Assembly (NCBI RefSeq): GCF_026967925.1
Contig: NZ_JAPVBI010000002.1
Span: 620,001-684,000, forward strand
Reading direction: 5' to 3'
DNA length: 64,000 bases
DNA from: Modestobacter sp. VKM Ac-2985
GTDB taxonomy: Bacteria > Actinomycetota > Actinomycetes > Mycobacteriales > Geodermatophilaceae
Below are positions 54,878-63,209 of the stretch, piece by piece (positions within the stretch are counted from its first letter, which is position 1; every line of letters begins with the position of its first letter). A program made the position numbers and the translations under genes. The notes under the pieces were generated by a model that was given only the letters and a program-made list of their open reading frames with translations, was not told where the DNA came from and did no database searches.

Positions 54878-55935
54878 GCGCGACCCGGGAGGCGCCCGTC
54901 GACGGGCCGGCGCGCGCCGACGAACGCGTCGCCCGGGTCGGCCCGTGGCGGCGGCTGCTGGTCAAGCCCGAGCTCGGGTCGCTGATCGGCGCCGTCGTCA
55001 TCCTGGGGTTCTTCTCCGCCCAGTCCGACGTCTTCCGGTCGCTGGCCGGGGTGGCCAACTGGCTGGACGTCGCCTCGATCCTGGGGATCATGGCGGTCGC
55101 CGTCGCCCTGCTGATGATCGGCGGGCACTTCGACCTCTCCGCCGGGGTGATGACCGGCACCACCGCGCTGACCGTGGGCATCGTGGCGGTGGAGCTTCAG
55201 CAGAACATCTGGGTGGCGATCGCCGCGGCGCTGGTGCTGGCGCTGGGGGTCGGCGCCTTCAACGGCTGGCTGGTCACCCGCACCGGCCTGCCCAGCTTCA
55301 TCATCACGCTGGGCACCTTCCTGATGCTGCAGGGGCTCAACCTGGGGCTCACCAAGGCGTTCACCGGCACGGTGCAGGTGCGGGGGCTGGCCGATGCGCC
55401 CGGTTACCACTCGGCCGAGCTGGTGCTGGCGTCCACGGTCGAGGTCTTCGGGCAGCCGTTCCGGATCGCCGTCCTCTGGTGGCTGCTGGTCACGGCGCTG
55501 GCCGCCTGGGTGCTGCTGCGCACCCGGTTCGGCAACTGGGTCTTCGCCACCGGCGGTGACGAGGTCGCCAGCCGCAACGTCGGGGTCCCGGCGCGGCGGA
55601 CGACGATCGTGCTGTTCATGACCACCGCGACCGCCGCGTGGCTGGTCGGCTCGATCACCGCCGTCCGGCTCACCTCCGTGCAGGCCAACACCGGCACCGG
55701 ACAGGAGCTGATCTACATCGTCGCGGCCGTGATCGGCGGCTGCCTGCTCACCGGCGGGTACGGCTCGGCCGTCGGTGCGGCCCTGGGCGCGCTGATCTTC
55801 GGCATGACCCAGCAGGGCATCGTCTACCTGAACTGGGACGCCGACTGGTTCTACTTCTTCCTCGGGGCCATGTTGCTGCTCGCGGTGCTCACCAACCGGC
55901 TGGTCCGGCGCTACGCCGAGGCGGCTCCGCGATGA
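54874..55935 (+). CDS. ABC sugar-type permease, probable CTG start
   Basis: The permease frame is open upstream to the stop of the binding-protein gene, but between 54874 and 55051 no ATG, GTG or TTG occurs in frame. Starting at GTG 55051 would lose the N-terminal helix and the conserved [31 protein letters not shown] at 54874 forms a CTGA overlap with the upstream TGA, with AGGGA 6 bases before it. The full-length 353-residue product has the RbsC-like parts [50 protein letters not shown] and [25 protein letters not shown]. It is a paralogue of the permease at 24822. Confidence 0.8.
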   Translation: MSATREAPVDGPARADERVARVGPWRRLLVKPELGSLIGAVVILGFFSAQSDVFRSLAGVANWLDVASILGIMAVAVALLMIGGHFDLSAGVMTGTTALTVGIVAVELQQNIWVAIAAALVLALGVGAFNGWLVTRTGLPSFIITLGTFLMLQGLNLGLTKAFTGTVQVRGLADAPGYHSAELVLASTVEVFGQPFRIAVLWWLLVTALAAWVLLRTRFGNWVFATGGDEVASRNVGVPARRTTIVLFMTTATAAWLVGSITAVRLTSVQANTGTGQELIYIVAAVIGGCLLTGGYGSAVGAALGALIFGMTQQGIVYLNWDADWFYFFLGAMLLLAVLTNRLVRRYAEAAPR

Positions 55936-56750
55936 GCGCGGCAGCCGGCCGGCCGGCCGCGCCCGGGGACACCCCGCTGCTGGAGCTGCGCGACATCGGC
56001 AAGGACTTCGGCTCGGTCATCGCGCTCGACGGCATCTCCACCAGCGTGCGCGCCGGGCAGGTCACCTGCGTGCTGGGGGACAACGGCGCGGGCAAGTCGA
56101 CGCTGATCAAGGTGCTCTCCGGGGTGCACCGGCCGACCCGGGGACAGCTGTTCCTGGACGGTGCGCCGGTCGACTTCGACGCGCCGCGCGAGGCGCTGGA
56201 CGCCGGCATCGCCACCGTCTACCAGGACCTGGCGATGATCCCGCTGATGTCGATCTGGCGGAACTTCTTCCTCGGCTCGGAGCCGACGACCGGCTGGGGC
56301 CCGTTCCGGCGGTTCGACCGGGCGACGGCCAAGGACGTCACCCGGCGTGAGCTGGCGGCGATGGGCATCGACATCCGTGACCCCGACCAGCCGGTCGGCA
56401 CGCTCTCCGGTGGCGAGCGGCAGTCGGTGGCGATCGCCCGGGCAGTGCACTTCGGGGCCCGGGTGCTGATCCTGGACGAGCCGACGTCGGCGCTCGGCGT
56501 CAAGCAGGCCGCCGTGGTGCTGCGCTACATCGCCCAGGCGCGCGACCAAGGGCTCGGCGTCGTCTTCATCACCCACAACCCGCACCACGCGCACCCGGTG
56601 GGCGACCGCTTCCTGCTGCTCAACCGCGGCCGCAGCATGGGCGACTTCGCCAAGGCGGAGGTGACCCGGGAGCAGTTGACCGACATGATGGCCGGCGGGG
56701 ACGAGCTCAGCCGGCTCGCCGAGGAGCTGGGGCGGCCGGGCGCACCCTGA
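55932..56750 (+). CDS. ABC sugar-type ATP-binding protein
   Basis: The 272-residue ATPase has Walker [11 protein letters not shown]-loop [20 protein letters not shown], signature [14 protein letters not shown], Walker [12 protein letters not shown] and the H-loop [12 protein letters not shown]. It overlaps the permease stop by ATGA. Unlike the orphan ATPase at 24004, its signature is normal. Confidence 0.9.
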   Translation: MSAAAGRPAAPGDTPLLELRDIGKDFGSVIALDGISTSVRAGQVTCVLGDNGAGKSTLIKVLSGVHRPTRGQLFLDGAPVDFDAPREALDAGIATVYQDLAMIPLMSIWRNFFLGSEPTTGWGPFRRFDRATAKDVTRRELAAMGIDIRDPDQPVGTLSGGERQSVAIARAVHFGARVLILDEPTSALGVKQAAVVLRYIAQARDQGLGVVFITHNPHHAHPVGDRFLLLNRGRSMGDFAKAEVTREQLTDMMAGGDELSRLAEELGRPGAP

Positions 56751-56910
56751 CCTGCCGGGTCGACATGGGCACAGGGGGACCGGGTGCGGCGGTGACCGAG
56801 CTGTTTGAGACGGACTGCGTCGTAGCTGCGCGTGTTGCATCTGTGACTGGTGGTGCGACTGGGACGCTCGCTGAGCCCACCCGTCCATCCCTCTTCCCCA
56901 GGGAGCGACC

Positions 56911-58230
56911 ATGACGCAGCACGTGCGGCGCCCGGCCACGGCGGCCGGCTGCCCGGTCCGCGCCGGACGCCGCCGACCGGCCCGACTGCTGGCCGGTGCG
57001 CTGACCGCAGCGGTCGCGGCCGTGCTGGTCGGGGCCGGCGGCGGCAGCGCGCGGGCCGAACCGGTGAACCCGAGTGACGAACAGCTGGCCGGTGCCCAGT
57101 CGGCCCAGGACGCAGCTGCGGCCGAGGTCGGCCGGATCGCCGCGCAGGTGGCTGCCGCCGAGGCGCAGCTGGAGCAGGTCCAGGTGCTGGCCGAGTCCGC
57201 CGGCACCGTCTACCTGGCGGCGGAGGAGGCCCGGGTGCAGGCCGAGGCCGCGGCCGCACGGGCGGCGCAGGACCTGCAGGTCGCGGCCGACGCCGTCGCC
57301 GCCGCCCAGGCCCGGATCGCCGAGTTCTCCCGGGACACCTACAAGAACGGTGGCGAGCTCACCAGCGAGATGGCGCTGCTGGACGTCGGTGGACCGGCCG
57401 AGCTGGTGCAGAAGGCCGCGATGCTGTCCTACGTCGGCGACCACCAGGTCGACGTCCTGGGGGTGATGGAGGCGGCCCGGGTGGCGCAGGCCCAGGCGGA
57501 CGCGGCCGCGCGGGCGGCCCGGGACGAGAAGGTGGCGGCCGAGGCGGCGGCCGAGACGGCCCGGGTGGAGGCCGAGCGGCAGCTGGCCAACCAGCAGTCG
57601 GTGTACACCCAGGTGACCGCGGACAAGGCGGCGCTGGACCAGCAGCTGCAGGACGCCCAGGTGCAGCTGCTCACCCTGCAGGGAGCCCGCAACGCCTACG
57701 AGGTCTGGCAGCAGCAGAAGGCGGCCGAGGAGGCCGCGGCCCGGCTGGCCGAGGAGCAGGCCCGCGCCCAGGCGCTCGCCGACGACCGGCAGGCACTCCT
57801 GGCGGACGCCGACACCGCAGGCTCCGGCTACGCCCGGCCGGCCGTCGGCATCACCAGCAGCTGCTTCGGCGCACGCTGGGGGGTCACCCACTTCGGCGTC
57901 GACATCGGCGCGCCGATCGGCACGCCGGTGCGGGCCGTCACGGCCGGGGTGGTCCAGCGGGCGGGGCCGGCGACCGGCTTCGGGCTGGCGGTCTACCTCC
58001 GCGGCGACGACGGTGCGATCACCGTGTACGGCCACGTCAACCGGTCCTTCGTCCGCGCCGGGGAGCGGGTCGCGGCCGGTGAGCAGATCGCCGAGGTGGG
58101 CAACCGGGGCCAGTCGACCGGGCCGCACCTGCACTTCGAGGTCCACCCCGGCGGGGCGATGCACAGCGGCCAGGTCGACCCGGTGCCGTGGTTGCGGGCC
58201 CGCGGCATCACGATCCGGGGCTGCGGCTGA
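56911..58230 (+). CDS. secreted M23 peptidase with coiled-coil region
   Basis: The 439-residue protein has a signal peptide (RRPARLLAGALTAAVAAVLVGAGGGSARA), a long Ala/Glu/Gln-rich coiled-coil of about 240 residues, and a C-terminal M23 (LytM) domain: GVTHFGVDIGAPIGTPVRAVTAG with the zinc HxxxD, ITVYGHVNRSF and HLHFEVHPGG. It should cut peptidoglycan cross-bridges at the cell surface, in the manner of RipA- or EnvC-like division hydrolases. GGGAG precedes ATG 56911. The final cysteine (RGCG) is unpaired except for Cys in SSCFGARWG. Confidence 0.87.
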   Translation: MTQHVRRPATAAGCPVRAGRRRPARLLAGALTAAVAAVLVGAGGGSARAEPVNPSDEQLAGAQSAQDAAAAEVGRIAAQVAAAEAQLEQVQVLAESAGTVYLAAEEARVQAEAAAARAAQDLQVAADAVAAAQARIAEFSRDTYKNGGELTSEMALLDVGGPAELVQKAAMLSYVGDHQVDVLGVMEAARVAQAQADAAARAARDEKVAAEAAAETARVEAERQLANQQSVYTQVTADKAALDQQLQDAQVQLLTLQGARNAYEVWQQQKAAEEAAARLAEEQARAQALADDRQALLADADTAGSGYARPAVGITSSCFGARWGVTHFGVDIGAPIGTPVRAVTAGVVQRAGPATGFGLAVYLRGDDGAITVYGHVNRSFVRAGERVAAGEQIAEVGNRGQSTGPHLHFEVHPGGAMHSGQVDPVPWLRARGITIRGCG

Positions 58231-58253
58231 GCCCGGGGAGACGACCGGTGCAG

Positions 58254-58299
58254 CGCACCGCGGCCCGGCACCCTGGGGAGGGGGCCGGGCCGCGGTGCG
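58254..58299. terminator. bidirectional hairpin terminator
   Basis: A 15-bp stem (58254-58268 with 58285-58299) lies between the convergent M23 peptidase and lipoprotein stops. Confidence 0.8.
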
Positions 58300-58306
58300 T
58301 CGGGGG

Positions 58307-58777
58307 TCAGGCGTTGTCGCAGTTCTCCGTGATCCAGGTGTCCAGCCGGGTCTGGGACTCGGTCGCCTGCGCCTCGATCTCGGCCAGCGCCTGCTCCGCG
58401 CTGGCCTGGCCCTCCGGGGTGGTCAGGTCGACGTCGCCGAGGGTGTCCCGGATGCCGACGAACGTGTCGACCAGGACGTCCCAGTCGGCGCTGATCTCGG
58501 CCGGCGGGTCCAGCTGCTCCAGCTCGGCGATGGTCTGGTCGAGCAGCTCCTCCTGGGTCAGCTCGGCTGCATCGGGGGCGGTGAGCACGGCCTCGGCCTC
58601 GGTGCAGAACGCCTGCACCTCCTCGTCGGAGGTGGTGGCCTCGGCGGCGGCGGAGCTGGTCGGGCTGCTGGTCGTCGACGCGGCGTCGGGTTGCTCGTCG
58701 TCGCTGCTGCACGCGGACAGGAGGACGACGGCGACGGTGGCGAGACCGGCGCGGAAGGGGGTGGCGAGTGCGCGCAT
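58307..58777 (-). CDS. small lipoprotein, unknown function
   Basis: The 156-residue protein has a lipobox (VVLLSACSSD), a Ser/Thr/Ala-rich linker and a helical acidic domain with two cysteines (QAFCTEAEAV and the C-terminal ENCDNA) that could form a disulfide. TACCGT lies 7 bases before ATG 58777 (leaderless pattern). The layout is common in actinobacterial surface lipoproteins of unknown role. Confidence 0.75.
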   Translation of the reverse strand: MRALATPFRAGLATVAVVLLSACSSDDEQPDAASTTSSPTSSAAAEATTSDEEVQAFCTEAEAVLTAPDAAELTQEELLDQTIAELEQLDPPAEISADWDVLVDTFVGIRDTLGDVDLTTPEGQASAEQALAEIEAQATESQTRLDTWITENCDNA

Positions 58778-58846
58778 GACCTCGACGGTATCCGCTGCCG
58801 GCGGTGAGCACCGAGGCCCGCCGGGGGGCCGGTTACGGTGCTCCGC

Positions 58847-59713
58847 GTGACCGCCCCCGTCGACCCGCGGACCAGCTGGGCGCTGCCCGCGCCCGGGGAG
58901 ATGGCCCCGGTCGCGGACCCCGAGCCGCTGGTCACCCGGGTGCTGGCCCCGAACCCCTCGCCGATGACGCTGGACGGCACGAACACCCACCTGGTGGGCG
59001 AGCCGGGCTCGGGTCAGGCCGTCGTCGTCGACCCCGGCCCGGACGACGCCGCCCACCTGGCCGCCGTCGAGGCCGCGCTGGCCGCCCGCGGCGCCCGGGT
59101 GGTGGCCGTGCTGGTCACCCACCACCACGCCGACCACGCCGAGGCGGCGCTGCCCTGGGGCCGGCACTTCGGTGCACCGGTCGCCGCCGCCACCCCTGCG
59201 GTCGCCGGCCCGGGCGGCCGGCTGCTCCGGGCGGGGGAGCGGCTGGAGCTGGCGGGCACGACGCTGGACGTCGTCCCGACGCCCGGGCACACCGCCGACC
59301 ACCTGGCCTTCCGGCTGGCCTCCGGGGCGGTGCTGGTCGGCGACCACGTGCTCGGCCGGGGCACCTCCGTGGTCACCCACCCCGAGGGCGACGTGCTCGC
59401 CTACCTGGAGTCGCTGCGCCGGGTGCACGACCTGGGGCCCTCGGCGCTGTACTGCGGCCACGGGCCCGAGCTGACCACCGACCCCGGGGCGGTGCTGCGT
59501 TTCTACCTGGCCCACCGGGCGTACCGGGAGCAGCAGCTGCTCGACGCCCTCGCGGCCGGCGCCCGGACGGTCGAGGAGCTGGTCGCCGTGGTCTACGCGG
59601 GCGTGCCGCAGGCCGTCCGGCCGGCCGCTGCGCAGTCGACCCGGGCCACGCTCGCCAAGCTGGCCGCCGAGGGCCGGGTGGAGCCCGTCGAGGACCGGGT
59701 GCGGCTGGCCTGA
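58847..59713 (+). CDS. metallo-beta-lactamase-fold hydrolase (LACTB2/Rv3677c-like)
   Basis: The 288-residue protein has THHHADHAEAAL (metal motif), VVPTPGHTADHLAFRL, VGDHVLGRGTSVV and a C-terminal winged-helix-like extension (TVEELVAVVYAGVPQAVRPAAAQSTRATLAKLAAEGRV). The extension and NPSPMTLDGTNTHLVGEPG mark the LACTB2/Rv3677c group, some of which are RNases; the activity here is open. TACGGT precedes GTG 58847 by 7 bases; a GTG at 58838 is less likely. Confidence 0.82.
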   Translation: MTAPVDPRTSWALPAPGEMAPVADPEPLVTRVLAPNPSPMTLDGTNTHLVGEPGSGQAVVVDPGPDDAAHLAAVEAALAARGARVVAVLVTHHHADHAEAALPWGRHFGAPVAAATPAVAGPGGRLLRAGERLELAGTTLDVVPTPGHTADHLAFRLASGAVLVGDHVLGRGTSVVTHPEGDVLAYLESLRRVHDLGPSALYCGHGPELTTDPGAVLRFYLAHRAYREQQLLDALAAGARTVEELVAVVYAGVPQAVRPAAAQSTRATLAKLAAEGRVEPVEDRVRLA

Positions 59714-59739
59714 CCGGCCGCCGTCCTACTGTTCCGAGG

Positions 59740-61356
59740 GTGGAGCCGGCCGGGGAGTGGGACGTCGTGGTCGTCGGCGCCGGGTCCGCCGGGTGCGCGC
59801 TGGCCGCCCGGCTGGTCGACGCCGGACGGCGGGTGCTGGTCCTGGAGGCCGGCGCCGACCACCCGCTGCCGGAGGACTTCCCGGCGACGATCCGGGACGC
59901 CGCGACGATGGGGGCCGCGACCCCCGGCCACCCCGCCAACTGGGAGCTCACCGGAGAGCTCACCGACGACCTGCGCTGGCCGGTGCCCCGGGGGAAGGTG
60001 CTGGGCGGCTCCAGCGCGCTGAACGGCACGTACTTCATCCGGGCCACCCGCGCCGACCTGGACGGCTGGGCCGCCGCCGGCAACGACCTGTGGTCGGCCG
60101 ACGCGCTGCGCCCGGCCTTCGCCCGGTGCGAGAGCGACGCCGACTACGGCGACCGCCCCGGGCACGGCTCGACCGGCCCGCTGCCGGTCACCCGGGTGCA
60201 CGAGCCGCACCCGGTCACCGATGCCTTCGCCGGCGCCTGCGACGCCCTCGGCTTCCCGCCCGAGCCGGACAAGAACGCCGACGGCCCGCCCGGGCACGGG
60301 CCGGTGCCGTTCACCGTCGCCGACGGCGTGCGGGTCAACACCGCGATGGCCTACCTCTCCCCGCGCCGGGGGCAGCCCGGGCTGACCGTGCGGGGCGGCG
60401 TGCGGGTGACCCGGGTGCTGGTGGAGCACGGCCGGGCGGTGGGCGTGCAGACCGACCGCGGCCCGGTGCGCGCCGCGGAGGTCGTGCTGTCGGCCGGCGC
60501 CGTCGGCTCCCCGCACCTGCTCCTGCTGTCCGGGATCGGCCCCGCCGACCACCTGCGGGCCACCGGCGTCGCCGTCGTCGCCGACGTCCCGGGAGTGGGG
60601 CAGGGGTTCAGCGACCACCCCGACGTCTACGTGACCTACCGGCCGGCCCGGCGCACCCCGATGCCCCGCGGGCTGCTCCCGCTGGCCACCGCGCTCAACA
60701 CCGCCGACCACCTCGAGGTCATGCCCTGGCTCAAGCCGTTCCGGCAGGTGATGCTCTCGCGGTCCTCGGGGTCGGCGCTGTCCGGCGTCGCCGAGGTGCT
60801 GCGCCGGCCCGCGGCGACACTGCGGGCGTTGCGGGGGGCCTCCGTGCCGCGGCTGCTGGACTCCGCGCGCCGGCGGGACGACCTCTACCTCGCCGTGGCC
60901 CTGCAGCAGGAGGAGAGCCGCGGGCGGATCAGCCTGACCACCGCCGACCCGCTGGTGCAGCCACGGATCCAGTACCGCTACCTGACGCAGGACGCCGACC
61001 GGCGCCGGCTGCGGGCCGGCGTCCGGCTGGCCGCCGAGCTGCTGCGGACCCCGGCCTTCGCCCCGCTGGTCGCCGAGCGCACCGGCCTGCCCGACGACGT
61101 CCTGGCCGACGACCGGGAGCTGGACCGGTGGACCCGGGCGCACCTGGCGACCGCCGTGCACCTGGCCGGCAGCGCCCGGATGGGGCCGGCCACCGACCCC
61201 GGGGCGGTGGTCGACCAGCACCTGCGGGTGCGGGGGGTGGCGGGCCTGCGGGTGGTCGACACCTCGGTGATGCCGTTGGTGCCCTCCCGTGGGCCGGCGG
61301 CGACCGCCGTGGCGATCGGGGAGCGCGCCGCCGAGCTGATCACCGGCGGCGGCTGA
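59740..61356 (+). CDS. GMC-family FAD oxidoreductase
   Basis: The 538-residue protein has the GMC fold: VVVVGAGSAGCALAARLVDAGRRVLVLEAG, the FAD contact PRGKVLGGSSALNGTYFIRATRADLDGW, VVLSAGAVGSPHLLLLSGIGP and the C-terminal HLAGSARMG with catalytic His, then DTSVMPLVPSRGPAATAVAIGERAA. It resembles mycofactocin-linked MftG enzymes, but no mycofactocin genes are visible. TACTGT lies 7 bases before GTG 59740 (leaderless pattern). Substrate: an alcohol, not identified. Confidence 0.85.
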   Translation: MEPAGEWDVVVVGAGSAGCALAARLVDAGRRVLVLEAGADHPLPEDFPATIRDAATMGAATPGHPANWELTGELTDDLRWPVPRGKVLGGSSALNGTYFIRATRADLDGWAAAGNDLWSADALRPAFARCESDADYGDRPGHGSTGPLPVTRVHEPHPVTDAFAGACDALGFPPEPDKNADGPPGHGPVPFTVADGVRVNTAMAYLSPRRGQPGLTVRGGVRVTRVLVEHGRAVGVQTDRGPVRAAEVVLSAGAVGSPHLLLLSGIGPADHLRATGVAVVADVPGVGQGFSDHPDVYVTYRPARRTPMPRGLLPLATALNTADHLEVMPWLKPFRQVMLSRSSGSALSGVAEVLRRPAATLRALRGASVPRLLDSARRRDDLYLAVALQQEESRGRISLTTADPLVQPRIQYRYLTQDADRRRLRAGVRLAAELLRTPAFAPLVAERTGLPDDVLADDRELDRWTRAHLATAVHLAGSARMGPATDPGAVVDQHLRVRGVAGLRVVDTSVMPLVPSRGPAATAVAIGERAAELITGGG

Positions 61357-61373
61357 CGGACCACCCGGCCGGC

Positions 61374-62060
61374 TCAGCCGCCGGCGTCGCGGGCCGCGTC
61401 GGCCACGGCGAGGGACCGGTCCAGGTAGACCGCGTTGCCGGACAGCAGCCGGTGCAGCTCCCGGAACGACCGGTCCAGCACCGCGGTGGGGTCGGTGTCG
61501 GCCGGGTCCGGGTCGGGCGCCTGGCCGGCCATCTCGGCCAGCCCGACGGCCGCGTCGGCCAGCGTGGGCCACAGGTGGGCCCACTGCCAGAACTCGTAGG
61601 TGGCCGGCCCGACCAGGGCCGATGGCGGGGTGCCCAGCAGGCCGATCCCGTCGACGCCCGGCCGGCCGGGCGGTTCGCCCAGCCCGAGCAGCAGGGACTG
61701 GACCCGGTGGGTGCGGGCGAACTCGGCGGCAGGTTCGGAGCCGGGGGCGAGCTCGGCGACCAGCCCCCGCTCGATGAGCGCGTCGAGCACCGGGTCGCAG
61801 TCGGGGACCCCGGCCTCCTCGGCTGCCTGGCGGACCGCGGTGCGGGTCCACGGCACGCCGTCCTGCACCCGGCTGGGCACCCCGTGCGTCAGCGTCCACA
61901 CGTCGGCGGTGGTCTGGTCGCCCAGCAGCGGGCTGTCCCAGCCCAGCCGCACCACCCAGTAGCTCGGCGGCTCCCCGCGGTGCTGGTGGAAGGCCCCCAT
62001 GGGGTGACCGACGGGGAAGACGAGCGCCTCCGCCGGCGTCACCGGGTCGGCGGTGGACAT
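61374..62060 (-). CDS. unknown protein, paralogue of the next gene
   Basis: The 228-residue protein starts MSTADPVTPAEALVFPVGHPMGAFHQHRG. It shares a pattern with the gene upstream: an opening V[FY]P[VI]G, a helix-turn-helix-like middle, LLLGLGEPPGRPG (LVLGLGNSAGAPD in its partner), FWQWAHLWPTLADA (LFEWAHMETSLWRA) and an ending LHRLLSGNAVYLD (LHRLLTPNAVHLD). I recognise no family. Its start overlaps the partner's stop (TGATG), so the two are made together, possibly as a heterodimer. Confidence 0.65.
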   Translation of the reverse strand: MSTADPVTPAEALVFPVGHPMGAFHQHRGEPPSYWVVRLGWDSPLLGDQTTADVWTLTHGVPSRVQDGVPWTRTAVRQAAEEAGVPDCDPVLDALIERGLVAELAPGSEPAAEFARTHRVQSLLLGLGEPPGRPGVDGIGLLGTPPSALVGPATYEFWQWAHLWPTLADAAVGLAEMAGQAPDPDPADTDPTAVLDRSFRELHRLLSGNAVYLDRSLAVADAARDAGG

Positions 62061-62680
62061 CAGCTCACCGCCCAGGTGTCCAGGTGGACGGCGTTGGGGG
62101 TGAGGAGCCGGTGCAGGTCCTCCAGCAGCGAGGTCAGCAGCGCGTCCGGGTCGGTGGCGAGAGGGTCGGTGATGCCCACCCGTGCCGCGGTGGCCGCAGC
62201 GCCCTCGCAGGCCCGCCACAGGCTGGTCTCCATGTGCGCCCACTCGAACAGGTCGTAGGCGGCGGCCGACAGCACGGCGAGCGGCCGGCCGGGCAGCCCG
62301 ACCGCGTAGGCGTCCGGCGCGCCGGCGCTGTTCCCCAGCCCCAGCACCAGGGGCACCATCCGGACCCGGCGGGCCAGGTCGCGGGCCGAGTCGGTGCCCG
62401 GTGCGGCGAGGGCGACCAACCCCTGCTCCTGCAGCCGGGCCAGTCGCTGCGCACAGTCCGGGAGGCCCACCGCATCGGCCTGCGCGGCCAGCGCGTCGGG
62501 GGTCCACGGGCGCGGCTGGTGGTCGGCGGGCCCGTGCGCCATCGCCCAGACCCCGAACTCGGCCGAGGTCAGGCTGTGCAGGGCCGCGCCGACCCGGACG
62601 TCGAACTGGTCCACGACCGCGCGGACGCCGATCAGCTGACCGATCGGGTAGACCTGCAGCGCGGGCGAGTCGCTGGTCAT
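62060..62680 (-). CDS. unknown protein, paralogue of the previous gene
   Basis: The 206-residue protein starts MTSDSPALQVYPIGQLIGVRAVVDQFDVRVG and shares the layout just described with its downstream partner, but with low sequence identity, so the duplication is old. TAGGCT lies 7 bases before ATG 62680 (leaderless pattern). The middle DALAAQADAVGLPDCAQRLARLQEQGLVAL looks like a winged helix. Function unknown. Confidence 0.65.
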   Translation of the reverse strand: MTSDSPALQVYPIGQLIGVRAVVDQFDVRVGAALHSLTSAEFGVWAMAHGPADHQPRPWTPDALAAQADAVGLPDCAQRLARLQEQGLVALAAPGTDSARDLARRVRMVPLVLGLGNSAGAPDAYAVGLPGRPLAVLSAAAYDLFEWAHMETSLWRACEGAAATAARVGITDPLATDPDALLTSLLEDLHRLLTPNAVHLDTWAVS

Positions 62681-62766
62681 CGCGGCGAGCCTAGCCGGGG
62701 CCGGAACTCCTGCGCCGGACCGCCGCCGGGCCGCGCGGCCCGGCCGAGTGCGCGGCGCGGGCCAGC

Positions 62767-62976
62767 TCAGCGGATGGTGCGGATCTGGGTGCTCGTGGTC
62801 GACAGCGGGGCCCACGGGTCGGGGTGTGGCTGCCCGGCGTCGCTCACCCAGCCTGGTGCGCGGGTGCCCGTCGTGCTGCCCCGGGTCGCCGGGCGGGCAC
62901 TGAGGTGCACGATCAGGGAGAGCAGGACGAACAGCCCCACGAGCACGCCGGCGATGGTCATGAGCGTCGAGAGCAT
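62767..62976 (-). CDS. small single-span membrane protein
   Basis: The 69-residue product has one span (MTIAGVLVGLFVLLSLIVHLSA) and a polar tail ending TSTQIRTIR. TAACTT lies 7 bases before ATG 62976, matching the leaderless pattern and supporting this as a real gene although no ribosome site is present. No family recognised. Confidence 0.6.
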   Translation of the reverse strand: MLSTLMTIAGVLVGLFVLLSLIVHLSARPATRGSTTGTRAPGWVSDAGQPHPDPWAPLSTTSTQIRTIR

Positions 62977-63172
62977 GCTGGAGAAGTTAGTGGTGGGGAC
63001 TGGTCCGTGTCCGGCGTTGCGCTGGGCACAAATAGCCGAACTCGATCATCAGAAGCGGGAAGTCTGACAGTTGACGTCGACTTGTCGACCCGAGCTGGAC
63101 GATCCGCCCCGTCAGAGTCTGCCAGTGCGGGCCAGCTCGTGACAGCCCGGCCCGGCGTCCCAGACCGTCACT

Positions 63173-63204
63173 CCCACCACCAGAATGGCCATCTTGGTGG
63201 TGGG
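63173..63204. repeat. TGGCCA-centred palindrome, copy 3
   Basis: A 32-bp palindrome with 14 of 16 pairs matched, centred on TGGCCA, with CCACCA/TGGTGG arms as in copy 2. It lies 6 bases past the pobA stop (63210). Confidence 0.85.
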
Positions 63205-63209
63205 TGGGC

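Noticed and set aside
59593-61899. 768-codon open frame on the minus strand
   Set aside because: Antisense to the GMC oxidoreductase, with low-complexity composition and no family similarity.
59740-62680. Mycofactocin cluster around the GMC oxidoreductase
   Set aside because: No mftA, mftB, mftC or mftD-like gene is visible; the two unknown neighbours do not match them.
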